Shown piece by piece: positions 44,793 to 53,310 of a DNA stretch of 64,000 bases. The translations under genes were made by a program, and so were the position numbers. The notes beneath the pieces are model-generated. The model ran no database searches, was not told the origin of the DNA, and was given only the letters and a program-made list of their open reading frames with translations. How positions within the stretch are numbered: position 1 is the stretch's first letter; the number at the start of each line of letters is the position of its first letter. Where the stretch lies: the NCBI GenBank assembly GCA_963727415.1, contig CAVSGF010000001.1, forward strand, positions 62,001 through 126,000. The letters are read 5' to 3'. Origin of the DNA: DASQPR01 sp963727415. GTDB taxonomy: Bacteria > Actinomycetota > Actinomycetes > Mycobacteriales > Micromonosporaceae.

Positions 44793-45212
44793 TCACGCCA
44801 CCAGCGAGCCAGATACCAGGTCGCCGGCCATCCCGGCGGGCGCGGTCGCCGCGTCGCCACCGAGTTCGATGACTTGATTCTCGGCATCGACATGCACCAC
44901 CCGGGGCGCGTAGTCGCGAGCGGCGGCCGAGTCCATCTGCCCGTACGCGATCATGATGACCAGATCTCCTGGATGCACCAGATGGGCGGCGGCACCGTTG
45001 ATGCCGATGACGCCGGAACCGCGTTTACCCGGGATGACATACGTCTCCAGGCGCGCGCCGTTGGTCACATCGACGATCGCGACCTGCTCGCCGGTGAGAA
45101 GGTCAGCCGCATCCATCAGGTCCTCGTCGATCGTCACCGAGCCCACATAGTGCAGATCAGCCTGTGTCACCGTGGCCCGGTGAATCTTGGATTTCAGCAT
45201 CGTTCGCAGCAT
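44793..45212 (-). CDS. panD: Aspartate 1-decarboxylase (pyruvoyl enzyme)
   Basis: Makes beta-alanine for pantothenate. The 139-residue proenzyme has the self-cleavage site Gly-Ser in H-Y-V-G-S-V-T-I-D and the T-Y-V-I-P-G-K-R-G-S-G, N-G-A-A-A-H and D-L-V-I-M-I-A-Y motifs. Its ATG overlaps the panC stop (TGATG), so translation is coupled. Confidence 0.97.
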   Translation of the reverse strand: MLRTMLKSKIHRATVTQADLHYVGSVTIDEDLMDAADLLTGEQVAIVDVTNGARLETYVIPGKRGSGVIGINGAAAHLVHPGDLVIMIAYGQMDSAAARDYAPRVVHVDAENQVIELGGDAATAPAGMAGDLVSGSLVA

Positions 45213-46126
45213 CAGCGCGACCTCGCGTCGGCGTCACGCATGCCGCCAGCCTCGACGCCGATCAAGTCGACGCCGACATTGTCGATCAGGCGAGTGCCCG
45301 GCCGGTCATCGCCGCGGCCTACCCACGCGGTGACGAGCAGGCGCGCCGGTCCTCGGACCGGTGCCGGCCCCAGGTCGGTGCCGGTCAGGACGGCATAGTC
45401 GAGTTCCAGCGTCTCGGGCGCGGTAGACGCGAAACCGGCGAATGACTCGCGCATCGCACGTGCTACCGCGTCACCGTCCCGCCCGGCCTCGGCAGCCGCG
45501 ACGCCGGCCTGCAGGGCGGTCCACAAGCCCAGCGCCGTCTTCCGGCCGGCCGGCGACAGATACCGGTTCCGGCTGGATCGCGCCAGCCCGTCGGGTTCCC
45601 GTTCGATCGGGACGCCGACGATCTCCACCGGAATGTTCAGGTCGGCAACCATCTGCCGGACCAGGGCCAGTTGCTGGTAGTCCTTCTCGCCGAAGAAGGC
45701 GCAGTCCGGCCGGGTCAGCGCAAGCAGCTTGCTCACGACGGTCAGCACGCCATGGAAGAAGCCCGGTCGGCTGGCGCCCTCAAGGATCTCGCCCCGTGGC
45801 CCGGGATTGACCCGTACCTGAGGCGTACCGCCCGGGTACATCTCGGCTACCGACGGCGCGAAGATCATGTCGACTCCGAGCCGCTCGCAGATGGCGACAT
45901 CGGCGTCGAACGTTCGCGGGTACCGGTCGAAATCTTCGTCGGGCCCGAACTGCAGCGGGTTGACGAAGATCGTGACGATCACATGCTCGGCCCGCCGCCG
46001 GGCCGCCCGGATCAGTGCTTCGTGCCCCTCATGCAGGGCACCCATCGTCATCACCACGCCGACGTCGCCGTCGGTCAGCTTCTCGCGTGCGATCGCCAGG
46101 TCCGCCCGGGATGTCGTGATCTGCAT
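45212..46126 (-). CDS. panC: Pantothenate synthetase
   Basis: Joins pantoate and beta-alanine using ATP. The 304-residue protein has the cytidylyltransferase-type nucleotide site M-T-M-G-A-L-H-E-G-H, F-V-N-P-L-Q-F-G-P-x-E-D-F, F-G-E-K-D-Y-Q-Q-L and the R-S-S-R-N-R-Y-L-S variant of the K-M-S-K-S-like loop. Its start overlaps the preceding stop. Confidence 0.97.
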   Translation of the reverse strand: MQITTSRADLAIAREKLTDGDVGVVMTMGALHEGHEALIRAARRRAEHVIVTIFVNPLQFGPDEDFDRYPRTFDADVAICERLGVDMIFAPSVAEMYPGGTPQVRVNPGPRGEILEGASRPGFFHGVLTVVSKLLALTRPDCAFFGEKDYQQLALVRQMVADLNIPVEIVGVPIEREPDGLARSSRNRYLSPAGRKTALGLWTALQAGVAAAEAGRDGDAVARAMRESFAGFASTAPETLELDYAVLTGTDLGPAPVRGPARLLVTAWVGRGDDRPGTRLIDNVGVDLIGVEAGGMRDADARSR

Positions 46127-47106
46127 CAGAACTCTTCCGGAGTACGGACGGCCAGAACACCCAGCAGCGGCTCGGCGTCCGACGGGGACAGGCGGCCCGC
46201 TGCGATGGCGCGATCAGCGGTACGGCGGGCAAGCGCCAGATAGGTCGGTGCCGAATCGGGTGCGGTGGCGTGCAGCGTGTCCAAGTGCTTGGCGATCGTG
46301 CCGGCGTCGCCACGGGACACCGGCCCGGTCAGCGCGGCGTCGCCCATGGCAAAAGTGTTGCCGAGCGCGGCGTGCAGCAGCGGACTCAGTACTCGCTCGG
46401 GATGCACCACCCCGGCGTCACGCAGCCGGTCCAGCGCTTCGTTGACGAGGGTGACCAGGTGGTTCGCTCCATGGGCGAGGGCGGTGTGGTAGAGCGCGCG
46501 GCGCTCGTCCGGGATCCACTCGGCGGTACCGCCGAGTTCGTCCACCAGGTCCGCCGCGACATGTCGCAGGTCATCGGGAGCGGTGACGCCGAACGATATT
46601 CCGCCGGCCAGCCGATCGGCGTCCTCGGCCTGGCCAGTGAATGTCATGGCCGGGTGCAGCGCCAGTGGCCGGGCGCCGCGAGCGGTGGCCGGATGCAGGA
46701 TTCCGATGCCATGAGCGCCGGACGTGTGCGCCACGATCACGCCGGGCCGGAACGCGCCGGACTCGCCGAGGTCGGCGATCAGCGGTGCGAGTACATCGTC
46801 GGGAACGGCGAAGATTGCCAGGTCGGCGTTGCCGACGACGTCATGAGCGCTGCGGTGCGGGGCGCCCGGGAGCAGATTCGCGATGCGGGCGGCGGCGGCG
46901 TCAGATCGACCGGAAGCCCCGGTGATCGTGTGCCCGGCTCGTGCCAGTGCCGCTCCGAGCGCGGCACCAACCCGGCCGGCACCCACGATGCCGATGGTCA
47001 GCTCGCTGGTGCGGGGACCTGCCGAGGGATGGTCCTCCCGCTTGCCGCTTGCCGCAGCGGTGGCAGGGGCCGCCGTCGCGACACGCCAGTGTGCCAACGT
47101 TTTCAT
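46126..47106 (-). CDS. Rossmann-fold DUF2520 protein, probable NADP-dependent dehydrogenase of the pan operon
   Basis: I start it at ATG 47106, which has AGAGGAC upstream, giving 326 residues. The N-terminal Rossmann domain has L-T-I-G-I-V-G-A-G-R-V-G-A-A-L-G-A and I-F-A-V-P-D-D-V. The C-terminal helical DUF2520 domain begins after H-P-A-M-T-F-T-G. It resembles 6-phosphogluconate-dehydrogenase-like and ketopantoate reductases. Being translationally coupled to panC and panD, it may supply ketopantoate reductase activity, though that is inference. Confidence 0.87.
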   Translation of the reverse strand: MKTLAHWRVATAAPATAAASGKREDHPSAGPRTSELTIGIVGAGRVGAALGAALARAGHTITGASGRSDAAAARIANLLPGAPHRSAHDVVGNADLAIFAVPDDVLAPLIADLGESGAFRPGVIVAHTSGAHGIGILHPATARGARPLALHPAMTFTGQAEDADRLAGGISFGVTAPDDLRHVAADLVDELGGTAEWIPDERRALYHTALAHGANHLVTLVNEALDRLRDAGVVHPERVLSPLLHAALGNTFAMGDAALTGPVSRGDAGTIAKHLDTLHATAPDSAPTYLALARRTADRAIAAGRLSPSDAEPLLGVLAVRTPEEF

Positions 47107-47607
47107 GATCCAGTCCTCTGAACAGGTGGATGCCCGCCGCCACGGCGCTGGGTCAGCTCGACGGCCTGTTTGGGCCTCCGGCTTCGCACCGTGTCGGAAA
47201 GCACCCGGCTTGGGTACCGGTCTACGCCGAGTATGACCGCACCCTGACTGCGCCATATAGGTCTGTGTGAAGACTTTCACTCGCGGTCAGCCGGACGGTT
47301 TCACAATCCCGGCCGCCTGCCATGGCGCGCACCTCAAGCGACGCGACGAGAGACAGCGGATTCGGCCGACGCGGCCGGACCACCGGCACCCCGCCGATCG
47401 GCGGGTGCCTGGCCGCCGTGGACCACCGCGGTCGGCCTGGTCGTGCGGACCACGTCGACTACCGTCGCCGGCCAGGCACCGGCCGGGCAATCCGTGCGTA
47501 GACTCCGCTGCCATGGCCGTCATGCCCGCGGAAGGACGACACCGGCGGTGCCCGCCGAGGCCCGATCGCCGACGGGCACCGTCGGCACGGTCACAACGGG
47601 CGAGGCC
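47107..47607. other. 501-bp divergent non-coding region with one hairpin
   Basis: No credible gene lies between the DUF2520 gene and the MidA-type methyltransferase. An AT-richer patch at about 47255-47280 lies upstream of the DUF2520 gene and may hold its promoter. A hairpin at 47385-47409 (GGCACCCCGCC / GGCGGGTGCC, one bulged base, GATC loop) is the only strong structure. Confidence 0.5.
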
Positions 47608-48582
47608 ATGACCGTTCGCCGCTGGCGTCTGGCCATGGCGGACGCGCTCTACGGTGATAACGGCTTCTTCCGCCGTGCCGCTCCATCCGACCATTTCCGG
47701 ACCAGCGTCCACACCGGCGCGGTCTTCGCCGACGCCATCGCCCGCGTGGTCGGCCAGGTCGACGCCGCGCTCGGGCATCCGGAACCACTGGATATCGTCG
47801 ACCTCGGTGCCGGCCGAGCGGAACTGCTAACCGCCCTGGACCGGCAACTGGATCCCAAGGTGCGCGGCCGGGTCCGGTTCACCGCCGTCGAACTGGCCCC
47901 ACGGCCGGACCACCTCGATACGGACATGACCTGGCAGGACCGTTTGCCGCAACGCCTCACCGGCGTGCTTGTCGCCGCCGAGTGGCTGGACAACATCCCG
48001 GTCGATGTGGTCACCCGGGACCGCGACGGATGGCGGTACGTGCTGGTCGACCAGGATGGCACCGAGCGATCGGGTGACATGCCGGACCAGCTCGATGCCC
48101 GATGGCTCGATGCCTGGTGGCCGGACGGACGGCGGGCCGAGATTGGACGAACCCGGGACGAGGCGTGGGCGGACGCGGTCTCGCGATTGGACCGCGGCCT
48201 CGCGCTCGCCATCGACTACGGGCATACCCGAGACAACCGCCCGGTCCTGGGCACTCTGTCCGGTTACCGGGACGGCCGACAGGTGCCACCGGTACCGAAT
48301 GGACTATCCGATCTGACCGCGCATGTTGCGATCGACGCGGTCGCGGCGGCTACCGGTCATCGATCCGCGCTGTTACGGCAGGCCGACGTCCTGCGTGCCC
48401 TCGGCGTGACCGGTCGCCGACCGCCGCTGTCGCTGGCCACCGAGGATCCTGGCGGGTACATGCGCGCGCTGGCCGCCGCGACCGTGGCCGCCGAACTCAC
48501 CGATGAGACTGGCCTGGGCGGACACTACTGGCTTTGGCAGCCGGTTCGTATCAGCGTGCCGGCGCCTACCATGAACGGGTGA
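47608..48582 (+). CDS. MidA/NDUFAF7-family SAM-dependent methyltransferase
   Basis: I start it at ATG 47608 (A-C-G-G-G-C-G-A-G-G upstream), giving 324 residues. The COG1565-type pattern is visible: A-L-Y-G-D-N-G-F-F near the N-terminus, H-F-R-T-S-V-H-T-G-A-V-F-A, the SAM loop IVDLGAGRAELL, A-A-E-W-L-D-N-I-P-V-D-V and I-D-Y-G-H-T. In mitochondria the homologue NDUFAF7/MidA methylates an arginine of NDUFS2, the complex I subunit homologous to NuoD. Here its stop codon overlaps the start of a NuoD gene (GTGA), so the likely substrate is that neighbour. Confidence 0.85.
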   Translation: MTVRRWRLAMADALYGDNGFFRRAAPSDHFRTSVHTGAVFADAIARVVGQVDAALGHPEPLDIVDLGAGRAELLTALDRQLDPKVRGRVRFTAVELAPRPDHLDTDMTWQDRLPQRLTGVLVAAEWLDNIPVDVVTRDRDGWRYVLVDQDGTERSGDMPDQLDARWLDAWWPDGRRAEIGRTRDEAWADAVSRLDRGLALAIDYGHTRDNRPVLGTLSGYRDGRQVPPVPNGLSDLTAHVAIDAVAAATGHRSALLRQADVLRALGVTGRRPPLSLATEDPGGYMRALAAATVAAELTDETGLGGHYWLWQPVRISVPAPTMNG

Positions 48583-49724
48583 GTGCTGACCTTCGTGAGG
48601 TGACCGTCGGGACCGGCGCCGGCCTCGACACCGCCGACATGGTCCTGAACATCGGGCCTCAGCACCCGTCCACACACGGGGTGCTACGCCTCCGGCTGGT
48701 ACTGGACGGTGAGCGCGTGGTCTCGGCGGAGCCGATCATCGGGTACATGCATCGCGGCGCCGAGAAGCTGTTCGAAGTACGCGACTACCGGCAGATCATC
48801 GTGCTCGCGAACCGCCACGACTGGCTCTCGGCGTTCGCCAACGAATTGGGCGTCGCGCTCGCCGTCGAACGGCTGATGGGCATCGAGGTCCCGGAGCGCG
48901 CGGTCTGGCTGCGAACCGCCCTGGCGGAGCTCAACCGGGTACTCAATCACCTGATGTTCCTCGGCTCCTACCCGCTGGAGATCGGTGCCATCACTCCGGT
49001 CTTCTACGCCTTCCGCGAGCGCGAGACGCTCCAGGCGGTCATGGAGGAGGCGTCCGGCGGCCGTATGCACTACATGTTCAACCGGGTCGGCGGGCTCAAG
49101 GAAGAGGTCCCGCTCGGCTGGACCACGCGTGCCCGCCAAGCCATCGGCGACGTCCGCAGGCGGCTTCCGGATCTGGCCGGTCTGATACGCAACAACGAGA
49201 TCTTCAAGGCGCGTACGGTCGGCGTCGGCGTGCTGCCCGCCGACAAGGCCGCGGCCTACGGCGCTTCCGGACCCGTGGCTCGCGCTTCCGGTCTCGACTT
49301 CGACCTCCGCCGGGACGAGCCGTACCTGGCGTACGGATCACTGAACGTACCGGTGGTGACCCGCCCGGAGGGCGACTGCTACGCACGCTTCTCGGTACTG
49401 CTCGATCAGGTCTTCGTGTCACTTGACCTGGCCGAGGAGTGCCTGCGCCAGGTGGACAACATCAGCGGGCCGGTCAACGTCCGGCTACCCAAGGTGGTGA
49501 AGGCGCCGGAGGGCCACACCTACGCCTGGACCGAGAATCCGCTCGGGATCAACGGCTACTACCTGGTCTCCCGCGGCGAGAAGACGCCATGGCGGATGAA
49601 GTTGCGCACCGCTTCGTACGCCAATGTGCAGGCGCTGTCGACGCTTCTGCCGGGCGCCCTTGTGCCGGATCTGATCGCGATCCTCGGGTCGATGTTCTTC
49701 GTCGTCGGGGACGTCGACAAGTAG
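48579..49724 (+). CDS. nuoD: Orphan NADH-quinone oxidoreductase subunit D (NuoD2-type)
   Basis: This is a 381-residue 49-kDa-type complex I subunit starting at GTG 48579 within the previous stop. Motifs are N-I-G-P-Q-H-P-S-T-H-G-V-L-R-L, G-Y-M-H-R-G-A-E-K-L-F-E, L-N-R-V-L-N-H-L, G-G-R-M-H-Y-M-F-N-R-V-G-G, and the C-terminal Y-A-N-V-Q-A-L-S and V-G-D-V-D-K. No other nuo genes are nearby. It is shorter than NuoD of the main operon (about 440 residues). The His-Arg-Gly motif holds the arginine probably equivalent to the one methylated in NDUFS2. Whether it joins a full complex I or a simpler assembly is unknown. Confidence 0.93.
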   Translation: MSADLREVTVGTGAGLDTADMVLNIGPQHPSTHGVLRLRLVLDGERVVSAEPIIGYMHRGAEKLFEVRDYRQIIVLANRHDWLSAFANELGVALAVERLMGIEVPERAVWLRTALAELNRVLNHLMFLGSYPLEIGAITPVFYAFRERETLQAVMEEASGGRMHYMFNRVGGLKEEVPLGWTTRARQAIGDVRRRLPDLAGLIRNNEIFKARTVGVGVLPADKAAAYGASGPVARASGLDFDLRRDEPYLAYGSLNVPVVTRPEGDCYARFSVLLDQVFVSLDLAEECLRQVDNISGPVNVRLPKVVKAPEGHTYAWTENPLGINGYYLVSRGEKTPWRMKLRTASYANVQALSTLLPGALVPDLIAILGSMFFVVGDVDK

Positions 49725-49754
49725 GGCGCTCGGCGTGGCACCGGTACCGCCGGG

Positions 49755-51947
49755 TCAGCGCCACCGCTCGTCGGTCACCTCGAAGTCATGACGACGCCGC
49801 GCCTGCGATCGCTGGCCGCTCGGCTCGCGCTCCCAGCGATCGTCGGCGTCCCAGGCCGCCCGCCCGCCGGTGGGCGGGCGGTCCCGGTCGTCGCGTCCGT
49901 GACCGCCGCGGCGTCCTACCGGGTCGTGGCCGTTGGCTCCCCACCCGTCACCGGGGTCGTATCCGTCGGCGTGAGCGGCGGGGCGCTGGGCCGGGATCCG
50001 ATCCGGCTCGCGCGACCGGCCGTGATCGTCAATCTGGTGTCCGCGATCGTCGTGGCCCCGCTGGTCGAGCGGTCGCGGGATGAAGCCGCTGTCACGGATC
50101 AGATCGCGCGGGGAACGCGCGCTGTCCTCGCGGCCGACGCGCTCGGAACGGCTGGCGCGCTCGGAACGATCGGCGCGCTCGGAACGATCGGCGCGCTCGG
50201 AACGATCGGCGCGCTCGGAACGATCGGCGCGCTCGGAACGACCGCGGCGTTCCGCCGGATAGCGATCGTCCGACGCGACCACCTCGCCGTCGTGCACGCG
50301 GTGGCCACGGCGGCTCTCGTAGTCGGCTTGACTGGCACGGTCGCGGGCCTCGCTGCCTTGCCCCCAGCCGTCTTGCCCCCGCTGTCCTGCCCCCAGCTGT
50401 CCTGCGCCCAGCTGCGGTGGCCCCGCGGTCCGTATCTCGCTCCAACCGTCGCGATCCCGCCCGTCGCCGCCACGACCACCGTCACGCGCGGAACCGCGCG
50501 GGGCGCCGCTGTCGTACTCGCCGCTATCGTGGGCGCCTCGCCGGCTCCGCGGCTCGGAGCGTTCGTCGGCGGACTGATGGGCTCCGGGGCGGGGCTCATC
50601 CGAATGCGAGTCACCCCGCCGTTGCTCATGGCGGCGAGACCTGTCTTCGTCGTACTCGGGGGCTACGCGGCTGGCGCGGTAGCGGCGTCCCGACTCGGCC
50701 GGATCCGCCTCCCTGGCGCGCTGATCACGATGGTCGAATTCTCGGCCATCGTGATCGTCGCTGCCGCGGCGATCGTTCTCGGCGGCCTCACGAGCCCGCC
50801 GCTGCGCTCGGGTCTCGCCAGTGTTATCGAACGTGGCGGCCGAGCCGTACGGGGCGGGGGAGTCCATCCCGCCGCTGCGGAACTCGTGCCGGCCGGAGTC
50901 CTCGTCCGCCGAGTGCCCACCGGCTCCATCATGCTGGTACGCGTCTTGCTCCAGCTCGTACCGCGTGCGCGAGCGCCGATGGTCTGGTCGCGCGTGCTCC
51001 TCGCGTACCGTCGACCAGCGGTCGACGATGCGCATCTGAGTGCCGGTCTCGTCGGTCCTGATCGCCGTCCGCCGCTCACCCATCCGGAGTTCCCGGCCGT
51101 TGACGTCGTGGCGGACCTCGGCCCAGCGATCGCCGCCGCGCATGCCGGACCACCGCGGGTCCTCGGCCGGGTCGTCGTCGTCGTGATGGTCGCTCCAGGC
51201 TCGGCGGGCCGTCTCCTCGAACTCGCTGCGGCCTGCCTGCTGCCCGGGCCAGGAGTCGTCACTTCTGGCCGGCAATTCCTCTCGGGCCCGCCGTCGCGGC
51301 TCTTCCCGGCGTGGGGATCTCGCCGGTCCGACGTGATCTCCGTCACGGCGAGGGGCGGACGCGATCGCCGGGCGCGTGCCATTTGGGCCGGAATAATCGT
51401 CATTGTCGGGATCGGCAATGGTCCTGGTCGTCACCCGGACCGTTTCGGTTCGCTGCACGACCGGCGGGCTGGCCAAGCCGATTGCCGGGCGCCGTGATGG
51501 GCCGCCGACCGCGGGCGGGGCGGGCGCCCGGTCGATCTGGGGATGGTCGGCACCGCCCGGCCACGGCGCCTGATCGAAGTTGTCCACTTGGCGCCGTACC
51601 TGGTCAACAGACTCATGCAGGTGAACCATCTTCTCGCTGAGCGCCCGGTGGGTAGCGCGGGCGGCAGTGGTGATGTCCGCGCGCACGTCGTTGCGCAGCA
51701 TGTCCATCTCGTCGAGCAGCGTCTCCTCAAGTTCGAGCTTCACGCTCGTGGCATCGCGCCTGAGGGTGACGGACAGGCCGATCGCGACGACCGCCAAGAT
51801 CGCCAGAAGCGCGGCGAATCGTAAACCGGAGGTCGAACTGCCCACCACGATGAGCAGCAACGCGGCCAGCGGGGCAAGACCGATGCCGCCCCAGAACAGG
51901 TAGGTGAGCAGTCGACCCCGCAGGTCTTGGTTTTCCGGGGTGGACAT
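49755..51947 (-). CDS. Two-helix membrane protein with long disordered repeat-rich region
   Basis: I start it at ATG 51947 (M-S-T-P-E-N-Q-D-L-R-G-R-L-L), giving 730 residues. Two membrane helices at about 15-36 and 41-60 are followed by a coiled coil (E-L-E-E-T-L-L-D-E-M-D-M-L through about residue 115). The rest is highly charged and probably disordered. It includes two D-R-W-x-x-V-R units around residue 275-320 and six S-E-R-A-D-R units near 615-650, and ends in T-D-E-R-W-R. Similar proteins exist in Micromonosporaceae as far as I recall; function unknown. It converges with nuoD. Confidence 0.75.
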   Translation of the reverse strand: MSTPENQDLRGRLLTYLFWGGIGLAPLAALLLIVVGSSTSGLRFAALLAILAVVAIGLSVTLRRDATSVKLELEETLLDEMDMLRNDVRADITTAARATHRALSEKMVHLHESVDQVRRQVDNFDQAPWPGGADHPQIDRAPAPPAVGGPSRRPAIGLASPPVVQRTETVRVTTRTIADPDNDDYSGPNGTRPAIASAPRRDGDHVGPARSPRREEPRRRAREELPARSDDSWPGQQAGRSEFEETARRAWSDHHDDDDPAEDPRWSGMRGGDRWAEVRHDVNGRELRMGERRTAIRTDETGTQMRIVDRWSTVREEHARPDHRRSRTRYELEQDAYQHDGAGGHSADEDSGRHEFRSGGMDSPAPYGSAATFDNTGETRAQRRAREAAENDRRGSDDHDGREFDHRDQRAREADPAESGRRYRASRVAPEYDEDRSRRHEQRRGDSHSDEPRPGAHQSADERSEPRSRRGAHDSGEYDSGAPRGSARDGGRGGDGRDRDGWSEIRTAGPPQLGAGQLGAGQRGQDGWGQGSEARDRASQADYESRRGHRVHDGEVVASDDRYPAERRGRSERADRSERADRSERADRSERADRSERASRSERVGREDSARSPRDLIRDSGFIPRPLDQRGHDDRGHQIDDHGRSREPDRIPAQRPAAHADGYDPGDGWGANGHDPVGRRGGHGRDDRDRPPTGGRAAWDADDRWEREPSGQRSQARRRHDFEVTDERWR
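50139..50246. repeat. In-frame 18-bp tandem repeat (S-E-R-A-D-R units)
   Basis: Six copies of an 18-bp unit (GCGCTCGGAACGATCGGC on the plus strand; first and last slightly diverged) encode a six-residue repeat in the disordered tail of the membrane protein. Confidence 0.88.
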
Positions 51948-52141
51948 GGCTGTAGAGGTTACCGAGACTTTTCCGGGTATGAAAAGTGCGGATGTCGCCC
52001 AGGAACAACCACGGTGCCGACCGGCAGCAACCACGGCACGGGCCAGGAACGCCGACGCCGGAACCCGCCCGCCGTTTCGGCAGGCAGGTCCCAGCGCCGC
52101 TGAACCAGCGAAACCAGGTTCTGAAACGCTATTTCACAAGA

Positions 52142-53146
52142 TCAGCTAGTGGAGAGCGACGAGTCCGACGAGAAGACGAGGCCCATGGTCGCCTGTCCGG
52201 ACGTGACGGCCGTCTTGGTGATCGGGCCGCCGGCGTCGGTGGACTTGAAGCTGCCGAACTTGATCCCGTAGGTCTTCTCCAGGCCCGGCTCGCAGAACGG
52301 CCGCTGCGGGCACTCGGCGGGGCCGGCCAGGATCGATTCCTGCCCGGAGCACTTGGCGGCGAAATCCGACAGCGTCGTCAGGTTGTACTTGGTAGCCAGC
52401 GCCTTGGTGACCGCGAAGGCATTCTGGTCCGCGGCAGCCGACGGCGTACCGAACACCAGGTTCGCCTGCTTGCCCAGTTCGGTCAGCCCGGACATGGTCT
52501 TGGTGATGTCGCCGGACGCCTGCGACGGCGCGTCCTTGCCGTTCTGCTTGGCGTTGAGGAAGTCGCTGAGCGTGGCGGCGTACTCGGGGACCACCTGGAT
52601 CTGGTTCTTCTCCAGCGCCGGCTCGTAGATCTCGCGGCGGCCGATCTTCTGCACCGTCACGTCGTAGCCGGCCTTGGTGAGCGCCAGCTTGTACAGCTGG
52701 GCGAGCTCTTCGTTTTCAGCGAAGTCGGCGGTACCGATCTTGATCTTGCCGCCCGGCCCGGTCTGGGTGACGTTCGCCAGGAACCCGGCCTGCGACGCGA
52801 ACTCATCGGCCGCCTGTGCCGGCGTCTTCTTGTCGACGTCAACCAGCTTGTTCATGGCAACAAGCTTGGGTGTGTCGAGCGCCGCCGACACGGCGTTGAG
52901 CGCCGAGATCAGGGCTGGATCGTTCGCCTTCACGTTCACCGCCGGAACGATGTTGTCCGACGCTTGCAGGTGCTTGTCGTCGGTGAGAACGACAAGGCTG
53001 GAGTCCTGGATCGGGGCGCAACCGCCGGCGCCCGCAGCCGACGGTGCGGTGGTTCCGGATGATCCTGAAGAGCCGCACGCCGCGGCCATCGAAGCCACGA
53101 CGGCAAGACCCGCCATCGCGGCAGAAAAACGCACAACGGTACGCAT
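52142..53146 (-). CDS. Glycine betaine/choline-type ABC transporter substrate-binding lipoprotein with permuted domain order
   Basis: I start it at ATG 53146 (334 residues). A lipoprotein signal ends at A-A-A-C (Cys24). The order of segments is unusual. Residues about 45-120 (L-V-V-L-T-D-D-K-H-L-Q through V-D-V-D-K-K-T-P-A-Q-A-A) match what is normally the C-terminal end of OpuCC/ProX proteins. The part from about 130 (I-K-I-G-T-A-D-F-A-E-N-E-E-L-A-Q, then V-P-E-Y-A-A-T-L) matches the normal N-terminal half. The protein stops after G-L-V-F-S-S-D, where the canonical tail would start. Two permeases follow downstream on the same strand-block. Confidence 0.87.
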   Translation of the reverse strand: MRTVVRFSAAMAGLAVVASMAAACGSSGSSGTTAPSAAGAGGCAPIQDSSLVVLTDDKHLQASDNIVPAVNVKANDPALISALNAVSAALDTPKLVAMNKLVDVDKKTPAQAADEFASQAGFLANVTQTGPGGKIKIGTADFAENEELAQLYKLALTKAGYDVTVQKIGRREIYEPALEKNQIQVVPEYAATLSDFLNAKQNGKDAPSQASGDITKTMSGLTELGKQANLVFGTPSAAADQNAFAVTKALATKYNLTTLSDFAAKCSGQESILAGPAECPQRPFCEPGLEKTYGIKFGSFKSTDAGGPITKTAVTSGQATMGLVFSSDSSLSTS

Positions 53147-53310
53147 GAAACGTGCCCGCCTTCCGTGTCCCGGCGCGACCACTGTGGTCGGCCGCGTGTC
53201 CGACGGGCGGCCCAGTGCCGGTATCGGCTCCGGCTGAGCGTTTCATTACCGCCCGCTAAGAGCGAGCAAACCCTGGGCCGAGGACAACGGCAACTCGAAA
53301 ACCGGAATTG

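Noticed and set aside
47107..47607. Longer N-terminus for the MidA-type methyltransferase (frame open from 47443)
   Set aside because: The extra 55 residues are low complexity. ATG 47608 has a ribosome site and matches the family start.
49788..51497. 569-residue plus-strand frame rich in Ala/Val/Leu that could look like a membrane protein
   Set aside because: It is the mirror of the charged, repeat-rich membrane protein. The minus-strand product has a good start, two helices and a coiled coil.
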